DNA from: Kineobactrum salinum
GTDB lineage: Bacteria > Pseudomonadota > Gammaproteobacteria > Pseudomonadales > Halieaceae
Length of the DNA: 64,000 bases
Direction: 5' to 3'
Assembly (NCBI RefSeq): GCF_010669285.1
Contig: NZ_CP048711.1
Coordinates: 4,585,504-4,649,503 of the forward strand
Shown: one piece after another, positions 53,040 through 60,175 of the stretch
Numbering within the stretch: position 1 is the first letter of the stretch
Layout: the number at the start of each line of letters is the position of its first letter
The notes under the pieces: model-generated
The model's database searches: none
The model's input: the letters and a program-made list of their open reading frames with translations, nothing else
What the model was told of the DNA's origin: nothing
Position numbers and translations under genes: made by a program

Positions 53040-53254
53040 ATGAGTGAATCAGGGCTGCAATTTGCAACATCTGTACTTCTGGACACCCGAAGCTTGGTAT
53101 TGCCCCTGTATACCGTACGCAGCTCCGATGCGTCATGCCAGAGCTACAGAGCTACGCTGACAATTTGTCATCACTGGAAGAGCTTCGGAAGGCCCGGGAG
53201 ACGGCTCAGAGCCTGGAATTACCGGTAGATGACGTCATTCTTAAAGAATCCATA
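53040..53254 (+). pseudogene. Possible host reading frame ending at the phage junction
   Basis: Two overlapping frames, MSESGLQFATSVLLDTRSLV from 53040 and MPELQSYADNLSSLEELRKA from 53135, join into one if a base is missing near 53130-53134. The joined frame runs straight into the attachment hairpin. It could be a host gene cut by integration, or a remnant of another element at this site. I do not recognise it. Confidence 0.3.
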
Positions 53255-53355
53255 AGTGCGCATAATTTCCGGCTCGGATTATGGTCATTAGCGAGCCGGG
53301 AAAATGGTTTTCCTCCCCGGCTCGCTATTTATCCATAGTCCGGATTATGCGCATA
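53255..53355. other. attP/dif-like folded hairpin, left end of copy A
   Basis: TGCGCATAAT (53257-53266) pairs with ATTATGCGCA (53344-53353), CCGG with CCGG, and TAGCGAGCCGGG (53289-53300) with CCCGGCTCGCTA (53316-53327), giving a bulged hairpin of about 97 nt. Plus strand: AGTGCGCATAA ... TTATGGTCATT. Minus strand: TATGCGCATAA-7 nt-TATGGATAAAT. These match the XerC arm (GGTGCGCATAA) and XerD arm (TTATGTTAAAT) of E. coli dif. CTX-phi integrates through just such a folded single strand. Confidence 0.8.
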
Positions 53356-53388
53356 TTTCCTTCGCTTATTCCCAATCGATATAGTTTA

Positions 53389-53431
53389 ATACACACATAA
53401 CTATTGTCTCTATCTGTTATGTGTGTATAAT
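53389..53431 (+). promoter_or_regulatory. Phage promoter inside a 13-bp palindromic operator, copy A
   Basis: ATACACACATAAC (53389-53401) and GTTATGTGTGTAT (53416-53428) are perfect inverted repeats. They flank and overlap a promoter TTGTCT (53404-53409), 16 bp, TATAAT (53426-53431). A repressor bound here would block transcription of the two small genes that follow. Confidence 0.75.
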
Positions 53432-53460
53432 ACTAATTATAGACAAACGGGAGAGTAAAA

Positions 53461-53658
53461 ATGCAAGCGATAAAGCCTGAAAATAGCATCACCGTCACAC
53501 GTTACATGCAGTCACTCTTGGCACAGTGGACATTGTTGGACTCTGCTGGCAGAGCTGTGAGGGGCGATGAGTGGTATGCCAAGCGTGAAGAGCGGCATGA
53601 ATTAGCAGATCGCATAGTGTATCTGCTGAGGGAGACGATCAATGACAGCGCCAATTGA
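53461..53658 (+). CDS. Phage hypothetical protein, 65 residues, copy A
   Basis: First gene after the operator. It begins MQAIKPENSITVTRYMQSL and is soluble and charged, with a likely helical C-terminus (YAKREERHELADRIVYLLRE). GGGAGAG upstream is a good ribosome binding site. It overlaps the regulator gene by 17 bp. No family is recognised; by position it belongs to the early regulatory module. Confidence 0.7.
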   Translation: MQAIKPENSITVTRYMQSLLAQWTLLDSAGRAVRGDEWYAKREERHELADRIVYLLRETINDSAN

Positions 53659-53815
53659 TCCTAAACGCCCTCCACACCGCCCTAGGGAGCTTGAGGGCGG
53701 AAAGCGGGTCAATGTCTACCTGGATGCCGAAACGCTCTCACGCGCCCATACGCTTGGCGATGGCAACATTTCCGAGGGTATCCGTCGAGCCCTGGCGACA
53801 ACCCACCCCTCCTGA
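53642..53815 (+). CDS. Ribbon-helix-helix regulator of the phage, copy A
   Basis: A 57-residue protein starting MTAPIDPKRPPHRPRELEGG. The core KRVNVYLDAETLSRA is an RHH beta-strand and first helix, and GDGNISEGIRRALA the turn and second helix, as in CopG/Arc-type repressors. The pair of inverted operators just upstream fits a dimeric RHH protein. It overlaps the preceding gene and is followed by a terminator, so the two form a short operon. DNA target is inferred. Confidence 0.8.
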   Translation: MTAPIDPKRPPHRPRELEGGKRVNVYLDAETLSRAHTLGDGNISEGIRRALATTHPS

Positions 53816-53906
53816 CCTGTTCAGCCCGCTTTTCATCCCTCTGGATCCAATTCAGGGGGAAGGGAGTGCTAACGCTTTGTTGCCATGCGGGCGGCAGTGC
53901 GGTTTG

Positions 53907-53937
53907 AAGGCCAGAGGTAAGTAATACTGGCCTTTTG
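53907..53937 (+). terminator. Terminator after the regulator operon, copy A
   Basis: AAGGCCAG (53907-53914) pairs with CTGGCCTT (53927-53934), ending in TTTTG. A second small hairpin, GTCTCA/TGAGAC (53937-53952), abuts it and shares the TGAGA motif with the rep operator. Confidence 0.75.
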
Positions 53938-53939
53938 TC

Positions 53940-54136
53940 TCATTTCTGAGACTCCATCACCTTCCCCGTGCGCTTGAATTCTCTGATTTCATCCTCAGTT
54001 ACTGTCTTTAATCCTTTTAAAATCAATAACTTAAGTATTTCCGTGTCCTTGAATCCGAGCTGGGTTTTAGTCACTGCCTCTACGGTCTTTTTTCCACCTC
54101 CCTCCAGACCCTCTCATCGATGTGTTTTGTCGGCAT
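53940..54136 (-). CDS. Candidate minus-strand small protein, frameshifted at a T6 run, copy A
   Basis: Reading the minus strand from ATG 54136 gives MPTKHIDERVWREVEKK, then a stop. If the T6 run 54088-54093 (A6 in the gene) has seven bases, the frame continues through TVEAVTKTQLGFKDTEILKL and LILKGLKTVTEDEIREFKR to a stop at 53940, 65 residues. The helical, charged make-up looks like a small DNA-binding or plasmid-type protein. Both phage copies have T6, so either the error is systematic or the gene is truly broken. Confidence 0.45.
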
Positions 54137-54192
54137 TTCCTGATTCTCCGGCGTTACTGATCTTCTATTTTACGTCTTTGAATCTAAGAAAC

Positions 54193-54255
54193 TTGACAAC
54201 TAAGAATTTATATTCTAATAATTCAGCCTATTAATAAATTCTGAGATTCTCAGAA
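54193..54255 (+). promoter_or_regulatory. rep promoter and start-codon-adjacent palindrome, copy A
   Basis: TTGACA (54193-54198, perfect -35), 18 bp, AATAAT (54217-54222). Then TTCTGAGA-T-TCTCAGAA (54239-54255), a perfect 8-bp inverted repeat, touches the ATG at 54256 and takes the place of a ribosome binding site. It could control rep at the DNA or mRNA level. Confidence 0.65.
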
Positions 54256-55277
54256 ATGATTGATTGGCTTGACTTCGTTATCCCTTGCCTCCACGACCCA
54301 TACCAGCCGGACGGGTCATGTCCATTTTGCCCAGCGGAGAACTTGAATATGACGTGCCGAAGCGGATGCAGGCCACCGGTACTTACGAGTCGAAAATGTG
54401 GGTCCGGAGCCAGGGCGGAGACGGGGAGGGAAGAGCAACTGAACTTTATATTTCCGGCAACCCCGCCAAATTTTTACAGGGGCACAACGTCTTTGGCTGC
54501 GAGCTGGTCTGCGATCTGGCGGCGGGCGTTGTTCGCAAGATCCTCGACACCGTTGGTATTTCATCTGATTTAACGGTGGCCCAAGCTCTCAAGGGTAATT
54601 TTTCCGTCAAGCGGATTGATATCACTCGGTCATTTTCCTTTGCCAGTCGGAACGAAGTGAAAGCGGTGTTATCGAGTCTGGCAATTAAATCCCGGTCGCG
54701 GATGGGGAGGGCGCAGACCTCTGGCGGGACGGTGTATCACGGTAAGCAATCGCGTCGTCACACCCTGAAATTTTATTGCAAAGCGGAAGAATTGGAAGCG
54801 GGTGAAAAACACAAGCTGCCTGCTGAGTTGGAAAAAACCCCTATTAAAGAGTTCGCGGAAACATTGCTGCGGGCTGAATTAACGCTGCGATCAAAAGAGC
54901 TGATCGAGTTGGAAAAAACCGAGGGAAAACACTTTACCCGAAGGTGTTGGATGCCTCTACTTTGATTATTTCGGGAGGATTGAAATGGCTGCACAAGCTT
55001 ACATACCTAGTGAAGAAATCAAGCTGCTTTCGCGCTCGATCCGCGACAGCTATTTGCTCTGGAAGGAGGGCGTTGATGTACGCCGATGATGAGCAAACCA
55101 ACATTTTATCGGCACCGTTCCGAGTTGCTGCCTTTGGGCATCGATATCGCACTCCCGAATGAACAGGTTGAGTGCGAGATCATCCCTCTTTTTCGCAAAG
55201 TCACCGGCAGACCAGTCGGTATTCCGGATTGGGCCTATCAACAGGGTCTGGTCTATCAATCGAGAGTAGGGGGTTAA
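54256..55277 (+). CDS. Phage replication initiation protein (gpII/X family), copy A, frameshifted
   Basis: Rolling-circle nickase of filamentous phages. It begins MIDWLDFVIPCLHDP and, after one missing C at 54297-54299, continues IPAGRVMSILPSGELEYDVP, ELYISGNPAKFLQGHNVFG and ITRSFSFASRNEVKAVL. After a shift near 54937-54939 it reads YFDYFGRIEMAAQAYIPSEE and SIRDSYLLWKEGVDVR. Copy B supplies a C missing near 55081-55085, giving PMMSKPTFYRHRSELLPLGI and a stop at 55275. The joined protein is about 340 residues, the family size. The C-terminal FYRHR region is typical of II/X proteins. Confidence 0.85.
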
Positions 55278-55281
55278 TCCC

Positions 55282-55556
55282 ATGTTGGTACAAGCCAAAT
55301 TATCGACGTTGATTTGCGCGTCCATAAAGACAAACAGGTTGCTGATGTGACCTTAAAATTTTCCGAGCCGAACGAGGCCATAGTTACCACGCTCTGGAAT
55401 AACAGCGTTTCGCGTGGTGACCATAAGATTTTTTCGGAGTTCGCTGGTCAAGACGTTTTGCTTGCGATTCGCCCCGAAATATTTAACGGCAACTTGAAGT
55501 ATTCCATCAATACGATGGTTCGCCCGGTGCCTGTCAAGGCTCCAGGGGTCAAGTAA
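55282..55556 (+). CDS. Probable phage ssDNA-binding protein (gpV analogue), copy A
   Basis: Copy A lacks one A in the run after GCC at about 55300; copy B has it. The corrected protein starts MLVQAKIIDVDLRVHKDKQV at ATG 55282 and has 91 residues with beta-rich, basic composition (KFSEPNEAIVTTLWNN, DVLLAIRPEIFNGNLKYS). Position just after the replication initiator and size match the single-stranded DNA-binding protein of inoviruses. The function is inferred from place and size; sequence similarity is not evident to me. Confidence 0.65.
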
Positions 55557-55738
55557 GTGCCTTTAGTGCTTATCGATGAGCCATGCCCCTGTTGCTCTAG
55601 CAGGGGCTCGCAGTGTGCGCAATGCTTTTATGAAGCGTTAATGCCGCATTTCTTAAAGTCATTTCCTGAACCTCCTTTTCTCAAAGTGACGGATATCGAT
55701 TATTGCCTTTGCCTACTTTTGAACAGGAACTTCATTAA
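55557..55738 (+). CDS. Cys-rich phage small protein, copy A
   Basis: Starts at GTG 55557 (MPLVLIDEPCPCCSSRGSQC) with a CPCC...CAQC cluster that could bind zinc. As read it runs to 55838, but restoring one base near 55702 (seen in copy B as TATCTGCC) gives DIDYLPLPTFEQELH and a stop at 55736-55738 that overlaps the next ATG, the usual phage arrangement. About 60 residues. Function unknown. Confidence 0.6.
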
Positions 55739-55959
55739 TGTCGCTCACCCTCATTTGTTCCGGCGATATCACTACCGACGAGGGTGTGGCTTTTTGCAGT
55801 ACAGGGTGGCAGACGGCACAGCACGTCGCACCATTTGACATCTCGCAGTTAGACCCCGTTCTAATTGCGACGTGTGTGGGGTCCGGCTTCTTCATCATGC
55901 TTCCGCTTTGGGCTGCATGTTTGGGCGGTCGGGCATTATTAAGGGCCATCAGAGGATAG
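55738..55959 (+). CDS. Phage minor coat-like membrane protein (pVII/pIX position), copy A
   Basis: A 73-residue protein with a polar N-terminus (MSLTLICSGDITTDEGVAF) and one membrane segment (about 42-62, VLIATCVGSGFFIMLPLWAA) ending in basic residues. It lies directly before the major coat gene, where inoviruses keep small virion proteins. Role inferred from position and topology. Confidence 0.65.
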   Translation: MSLTLICSGDITTDEGVAFCSTGWQTAQHVAPFDISQLDPVLIATCVGSGFFIMLPLWAACLGGRALLRAIRG

Positions 55960-55963
55960 AGCT

Positions 55964-56110
55964 ATGGACGCAGCAGCCGTTACAGCTATCACTTCGGCGG
56001 TCGATTTTGCCTCAGTTGTAACGGGTATTGGTGCAGTATTCGCCGCCGTTGTACTGGTCAAGGTCGCCATCGTTGGCGGTAGCAAACTCATCTCAGCCAT
56101 TCGCGGCTGA
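55964..56110 (+). CDS. Phage major coat protein (pVIII type), copy A
   Basis: A 48-residue protein starting MDAAAVTAITSAVDFASVV. It has an acidic N-terminal part (D2, D14), one long hydrophobic segment (about 18-38) and a basic tail (K33, K41, R47), the standard virion helix. No signal peptide, as in Pf3-like phages. ATG 55964 has AGAGGA upstream and a strong terminator follows the stop, as usual for the most abundant phage product. This gene is deleted from copy B. Confidence 0.85.
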   Translation: MDAAAVTAITSAVDFASVVTGIGAVFAAVVLVKVAIVGGSKLISAIRG

Positions 56111-56116
56111 GCAATA

Positions 56117-56140
56117 CCGCCCCTCACGGGGGCTTTTTTT
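56117..56140 (+). terminator. Terminator after the major coat gene
   Basis: GCCCC (56119-56123), loop TCAC, GGGGGC and T7 (56134-56140). It is in the standard central-terminator position of filamentous phages and is present only in copy A. Confidence 0.85.
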
Positions 56141-56154
56141 ACAGGCACATCACA

Positions 56155-56232
56155 ATGCTGGACCTCTATTACTGGACCTTCTTTTTTTGCGGCATGCTCG
56201 GTGCCATCATGTGGTTGCCGCCCCAGGTATGA
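56155..56232 (+). CDS. Phage 25-residue hydrophobic peptide
   Basis: Reads MLDLYYWTFFFCGMLGAIMW plus five residues, ending in a TGA that overlaps the pIII start codon (ATGA). Almost wholly hydrophobic, like the tiny virion-tip proteins. Small size makes it uncertain. It is absent from copy B. Confidence 0.5.
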   Translation: MLDLYYWTFFFCGMLGAIMWLPPQV

Positions 56233-57812
56233 ATTCGTCAATCAAATTTGTTGCGTTTTTTTTCATTGCGCTATTTTTGCCGTCTACTGCTTTAGCTACT
56301 GTTTGGATTCATGATGACAATTATTATACGACTTTAAATGCAGCCGGTTCGGCATCATGCAGTGCTAAGGGCCAAAGCGCCGTCGATTATGACTCAGGAC
56401 CTCCTAGCTATGTGCGATGCGCTCCTAGTTACAATTGGTATTACGTGGCATCACAAGCCGGTGGATGCCCGAAGGAACCGTTGAGAATACTACTACCACA
56501 TGTGCGAAGAACCGCCTCCTTTGCCCAGTTGCCAGCCCGGATCGCTCGATTTACATTGTCAAGTTCCGTGCTCCGCAAACGTATTTCACACCGGCGGATA
56601 CGTGGGCTATGGCGACACCTGCCTGGCGATGATCTGCTCGATGATCCCGCGTTAGAGGGATTTGACAGTTTCGCGTGTATCACTGATGGCGACCCTCATG
56701 TGTGTGACCCGGTGCATCGCAGCACCATCTGCCGGAAAATACAGGTGCAATTAAGGTTGATGGTTCTGATAATGAAACGTGTGAAACGTGCAATATAGAA
56801 GAATACGGCACGTCTGAGGGGCAGACTGACAGTCTGGGGAATCCTACCGGCGTGACTCATCAGGGCGGCGGTGGTTCTAGTGGCGGCGGTGGTGGCGGCG
56901 AACCTGAAATATTAGTGCCGATCGCGCCACCGAGCGATTGCATAAACTCATTTTTGGCCGGTGTTCAAACTGGCGATTGTAATAACATGATCGATATACC
57001 GTATGAGGATTTGTCGGGACTCGATCATCGTTGTGATGATGGCTTGCCTTATCCTTGCTCCGCTGAGGATTTTGAAAATACCAATTTAATCGAGGCATGC
57101 CGCTTAAATCCAACAATGCCCCAGTGTGAAACGACTGACGTTTATGATCTTTGCGCGCATGGTGGTGTGCCAATGCCGGTTATTGGATGCGATTATAATT
57201 TACCAATGGACCCGCCGAGTGTATCCCACCACAGGTGACTGACCCCGATGGATATTGTGTCACTCCTGCAAGCGATCCAGTCGTTACACCGACGCCGGAA
57301 GCGGTAGAAGAAATCGTAAATCCGCCCGGTGGACAGCCTTCGACACAGCCGCCACCGGTGCAGCAAACGGAGACGACGACGACCGAGACATCGCAGACAA
57401 CAACGACCGATGGCAGCGGGAATACGACAACAACGACAACAACTGTCATCACGACTACTACAGAAGAAACGACCGACGGCGGGGCAGGGGAGTGCGATCC
57501 TACAGCGTCGGATTATCAGGATTGCATTGGCGGCAGTACAACTTACGATGATGCTGCGCCTACTGATCTAGACTCTGTTGCGACTGGTTATTATGACAGC
57601 CTTTCCGCAGTGCCGTTGGTTGCTGCTGTGAGCGGCGTTAGCTCGGTATTTTCAGGCTCAGGCAATTGCCCGACACCCAGCTTTTCGGCGTTCGGCCAGA
57701 CTCACGTTATCGATATGCACTGCATCGTTTTCGATGAAATCGAGGGTCCGTTGTCTGCAATTATGCTGGTCTTTTTCGCCATCATTGGTATACGTCACGT
57801 AGTGAGTGCTGA
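56229..57812 (+). CDS. Phage adsorption protein (pIII-like), copy A, several frameshifts
   Basis: Tip protein that binds the host receptor. It has a signal peptide (MNSSIKFVAFFFIALFLPSTA, cut after ALA; shown here to 20 as MNSSIKFVAFFFIALFLPST), a Cys-rich N-terminal domain, a Gly-rich linker (HQGGGGSSGGGGGG), a second Cys-rich domain (PMPVIGCDYN), a long Thr-rich linker (57370-57480) and a C-terminal membrane anchor ending IRHVV. At least five one-base deletions are needed to join the frames, one of them (CCCGAG versus CCGAG near 57214) confirmed by copy B. Copy B suggests the stop is GCC-TGA at about 57810. Confidence 0.75.
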
Positions 57813-57813
57813 T

Positions 57814-58092
57814 ATGGATTGTAAATATACAGATATCGCCTGCCACTGGGATGGTGCAAAGGAAACTCTCAAGGGATGGGGCGCTGAATTTCTACAGTGG
57901 CTGCTCGATATCCTTATCACTGTGCTGTCCTATATCCCGGTCCCAGACTGGATGGAAAATGTCGGCAGCATGAACCTGCCGAGTGGCGTTCTCTGGTTTG
58001 CAAGCGCGTTTGAGCTGCAAGCGGGTGCTGCCATCATGGTCAGCGCTTGGACGCTGCGCTTCATCATTCGTCGTATTCCCGTTGTTGGATAA
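57814..58092 (+). CDS. Phage pVI-like membrane protein, copy A
   Basis: A 92-residue protein starting MDCKYTDIACHWDGAKETLK at ATG 57814, with hydrophobic segments LLDILITVLSYIPV, LWFASAFELQAGAAIM and a basic tail RFIIRRIPVVG. Size, helices and place between pIII and Zot match pVI (DUF2523-like), which caps the virion with pIII. As read in copy A it is fused in frame to pIII, but copy B has one more C that gives a stop before the ATG. The stop overlaps the zot start (TAATG). Confidence 0.75.
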   Translation: MDCKYTDIACHWDGAKETLKGWGAEFLQWLLDILITVLSYIPVPDWMENVGSMNLPSGVLWFASAFELQAGAAIMVSAWTLRFIIRRIPVVG

Positions 58093-59104
58093 TGGCGATT
58101 ACTGCTTACAGCGGCCTCCCAGGCTCTGGCAATCTTATTCCGTAGTTGAGCATGTCATTCTGCCCGCGCTGCGCGCTGGCAATATCGTGTGGACCAACAT
58201 CCCGATGGATCCCGATCTAATGGATAGCGAGTTTGGCGGGCTCCTGAAGCAATTCAAAATTTCCGAGATCGAGGAAAATCAAAACTGGTTTCAGGAAACC
58301 TTCACTCCGGGGCTACTATCGTGATCGATGAAGCGTGGCGACTCTGGCCCGCGGGGACTCGCGCTAACGCAATGCTGGAACAGCACAAGTCGTTCCTTGC
58401 TGAACATCGGCATATGGTCTCGGAAGACGGTCGCAGTACTGAAGTTGTCATAGTGACTCAGGATTTGTCACAGCTCGCGAGTTATCCCCGTTCCCTTGTT
58501 GCTCTACGTATCGCACTACAAAAATGGATATCATCGGCGCGAGCAAGAGTTTCCGCGTCGATGTGTATGAAGGCGCTGTGACCGGCAACAAGCCACCTGT
58601 CAAGCAACGAGTGCGCCAGATTCCCGGCAATACAAAGCTGACATTTACAAATACTATAAATCTCAGACCCTGAGTGAGTCAGCGAATCACGGCGATGAAT
58701 CCCGCACTGATGACCGGATCAACATTTTAAAATCCAAGTGGCTCCGGGTTGGATTCCCTTTCCTGATCGTGTTTTGCCTCTATATCGTTTATAAGGGCAT
58801 GTCCGCCCTGGGCAGCTTCTACGGTTCTAGTGACGACATGGCGTCCACTCAGCAGCCGATGCAGCAGCAGGGCGATGCACCGACCAGGGCACGCAGCGAG
58901 TCCGCCATTGGTTCGACGGCATGAGTATCTCTATCAGCTTCAACATGGGCACCATCCCGCAATATCGTTTACCGGCTCGCGTTTGCCGGTCCCGCTGGCA
59001 GCGTCACGATGGGCACCAATGAGCTGTACCGGCTCGGGTACAGCATCGAGCTATTGATGCCTGTCTCGTCCGGCTGGTCGGCCACGGTGACTCTCGCTTG
59101 GTAA
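58092..59104 (+). CDS. Zot-family phage assembly ATPase (gpI), copy A, several frameshifts
   Basis: Inner-membrane motor for virion extrusion. It starts MAITAYSGLPGSG at ATG 58092; copy B supplies the A that completes Walker A GLPGSGKSYSVVE. Walker B is TIVIDEAWRLWP after a further correction near 58311, then VVIVTQDLSQLASYPR. A membrane segment (GFPFLIVFCLYIVYKG) separates the cytosolic ATPase from a periplasmic tail (RHWFDGMSISISFNMG, LYRLGYSIELLMPVSSGWS). About 340 residues. The name Zot reflects family only; no toxin role is implied. Confidence 0.82.
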
Positions 59105-59146
59105 TGTGTCCTGGTCCCGACACCGGCAAACGAGATAGCATTTTCG

Positions 59147-59184
59147 ATATCTGATTTTTTGAGCGTAGCGAAAAAAACAGATAT
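59147..59184. other. Hairpin at the end of the phage unit
   Basis: ATATCTG (59147-59153) pairs with CAGATAT (59178-59184), extended by T6/A6. It closes copy A 6 bp before the next attachment site. Candidate packaging signal, complementary-strand origin or terminator; the T-run before the loop argues against a simple plus-strand terminator. Confidence 0.5.
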
Positions 59185-59188
59185 TGAA

Positions 59189-59289
59189 TGTGCGCATAAT
59201 TTCCGGCTCGGATTATGGTCATTAGCGAGCCGGGAAAATGGTTTTCCTCCCCGGCTCGCTATTTATCCATAGTCCGGATTATGCGCATA
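59189..59289. other. attP/dif-like folded hairpin at the copy A/copy B junction
   Basis: Identical over the full hairpin to the site at 53256, shifted by 5,934 bp. The base before GTGCGCATAA is T (phage) here and A (host side) at the left end. Confidence 0.8.
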
Positions 59290-59322
59290 TTTCCTTCGCT
59301 TATTCCCAATCGATATAGTTTA

Positions 59323-59365
59323 ATACACACATAACTATTGTCTCTATCTGTTATGTGTGTATAAT
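59323..59365 (+). promoter_or_regulatory. Phage operator/promoter, copy B
   Basis: Same 13-bp inverted repeat and TTGTCT-16-TATAAT promoter as in copy A, without any change. Confidence 0.7.
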
Positions 59366-59394
59366 ACTAATTATAGACAAACGGGAGAGTAAAA

Positions 59395-59583
59395 ATGCAA
59401 GCGATAAAGCCTGAAATAGCATCACCGTCACACGTTACATGCAGTCACTCTTGGCACAGTGGACATTGTTGGACTCTGCTGGCAGAGCTGTGAGGGCGAT
59501 GATGGTATGCCAAGCGTGAAGAGCGGCATGAATTAGCAGATCGCATAGTGTATCTGCTGAGGGAACGATCAATGACAGCGCCA
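59395..59583 (+). pseudogene. 65-residue phage protein, copy B, frameshifted
   Basis: Aligns to the copy A gene at 53461 but lacks single bases, for example one A in GAAAATAGC after the start, and two G in the middle. Likely read errors. Confidence 0.6.
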
Positions 59584-59740
59584 ATTGATCCTAAACGCCC
59601 TCCACACCGCCTAGGGAGCTTGAGGCGGAAAGCGGGTCAATGTCTACCTGGATGCCGAAACGCTCTCACGCGCCCATACGCTTGGCGATGGCAACATTTC
59701 CGAGGTATCCGTCGAGCCCTGGCGACAACCCACCCTCCTG
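59572..59740 (+). pseudogene. RHH regulator, copy B, frameshifted
   Basis: Aligns to 53642-53815 with five or so missing single bases, all in short C or G runs. The intact reading is in copy A. Confidence 0.6.
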
Positions 59741-59830
59741 ACCTGTTCAGCCCGCTTTCATCCCTCTGGATCCAATTCAGGGGAAGGGAGTGCTAACGCT
59801 TTGTTGCCATGCGGGCGGCAGTGCGGTTTG

Positions 59831-59860
59831 AAGGCCAGAGGTAGTAATACTGGCCTTTTG
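59831..59860 (+). terminator. Terminator after the regulator, copy B
   Basis: Same AAGGCCAG/CTGGCCTT stem as copy A; the loop is one base shorter. Confidence 0.65.
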
Positions 59861-59862
59861 TC

Positions 59863-60057
59863 TCATTTCTGAGACTCCATCACCTTCCCCGTGCGCTTGA
59901 ATTCTCTGATTTCATCCTCAGTTACTGTCTTTAATCCTTTTAAAATCAATAACTTAAGTATTTCCGTGTCCTTGAATCCGAGCGGGTTTTAGTCACTGCC
60001 TCTACGGTCTTTTTTCCACCTCCCTCCAACCCTCTCATCGATGTGTTTTGTCGGCAT
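59863..60057 (-). pseudogene. Minus-strand small protein candidate, copy B
   Basis: Copy of 53940-54136 with the same T6 run and further single missing bases. Confidence 0.35.
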
Positions 60058-60112
60058 TTCCTGATTCTCCGGCGTTACTGATCTTCTATTTACGTCTTTG
60101 AATCTAAGAAAC

Positions 60113-60175
60113 TTGACAACTAAGAATTTATATTCTAATAATTCAGCCTATTAATAAATTCTGAGATTCTCAGAA
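60113..60175 (+). promoter_or_regulatory. rep promoter and palindrome, copy B
   Basis: TTGACA (60113-60118) and TTCTGAGA-T-TCTCAGAA (60159-60175) touching ATG 60176, as in copy A. Confidence 0.6.

Noticed and set aside
53820..53906. Plus-strand replication origin of the phage
   Set aside because: The gap is a likely place, but I found no recognisable nick site or paired hairpin to support it.
57360..57480. CRISPR-like or tandem-repeat array
   Set aside because: The repetition is Thr-codon low complexity inside pIII; no spacers or fixed-length repeats.
58092..59104. Zot as an enterotoxin
   Set aside because: Family members in inoviruses are assembly ATPases; nothing here indicates toxin function.
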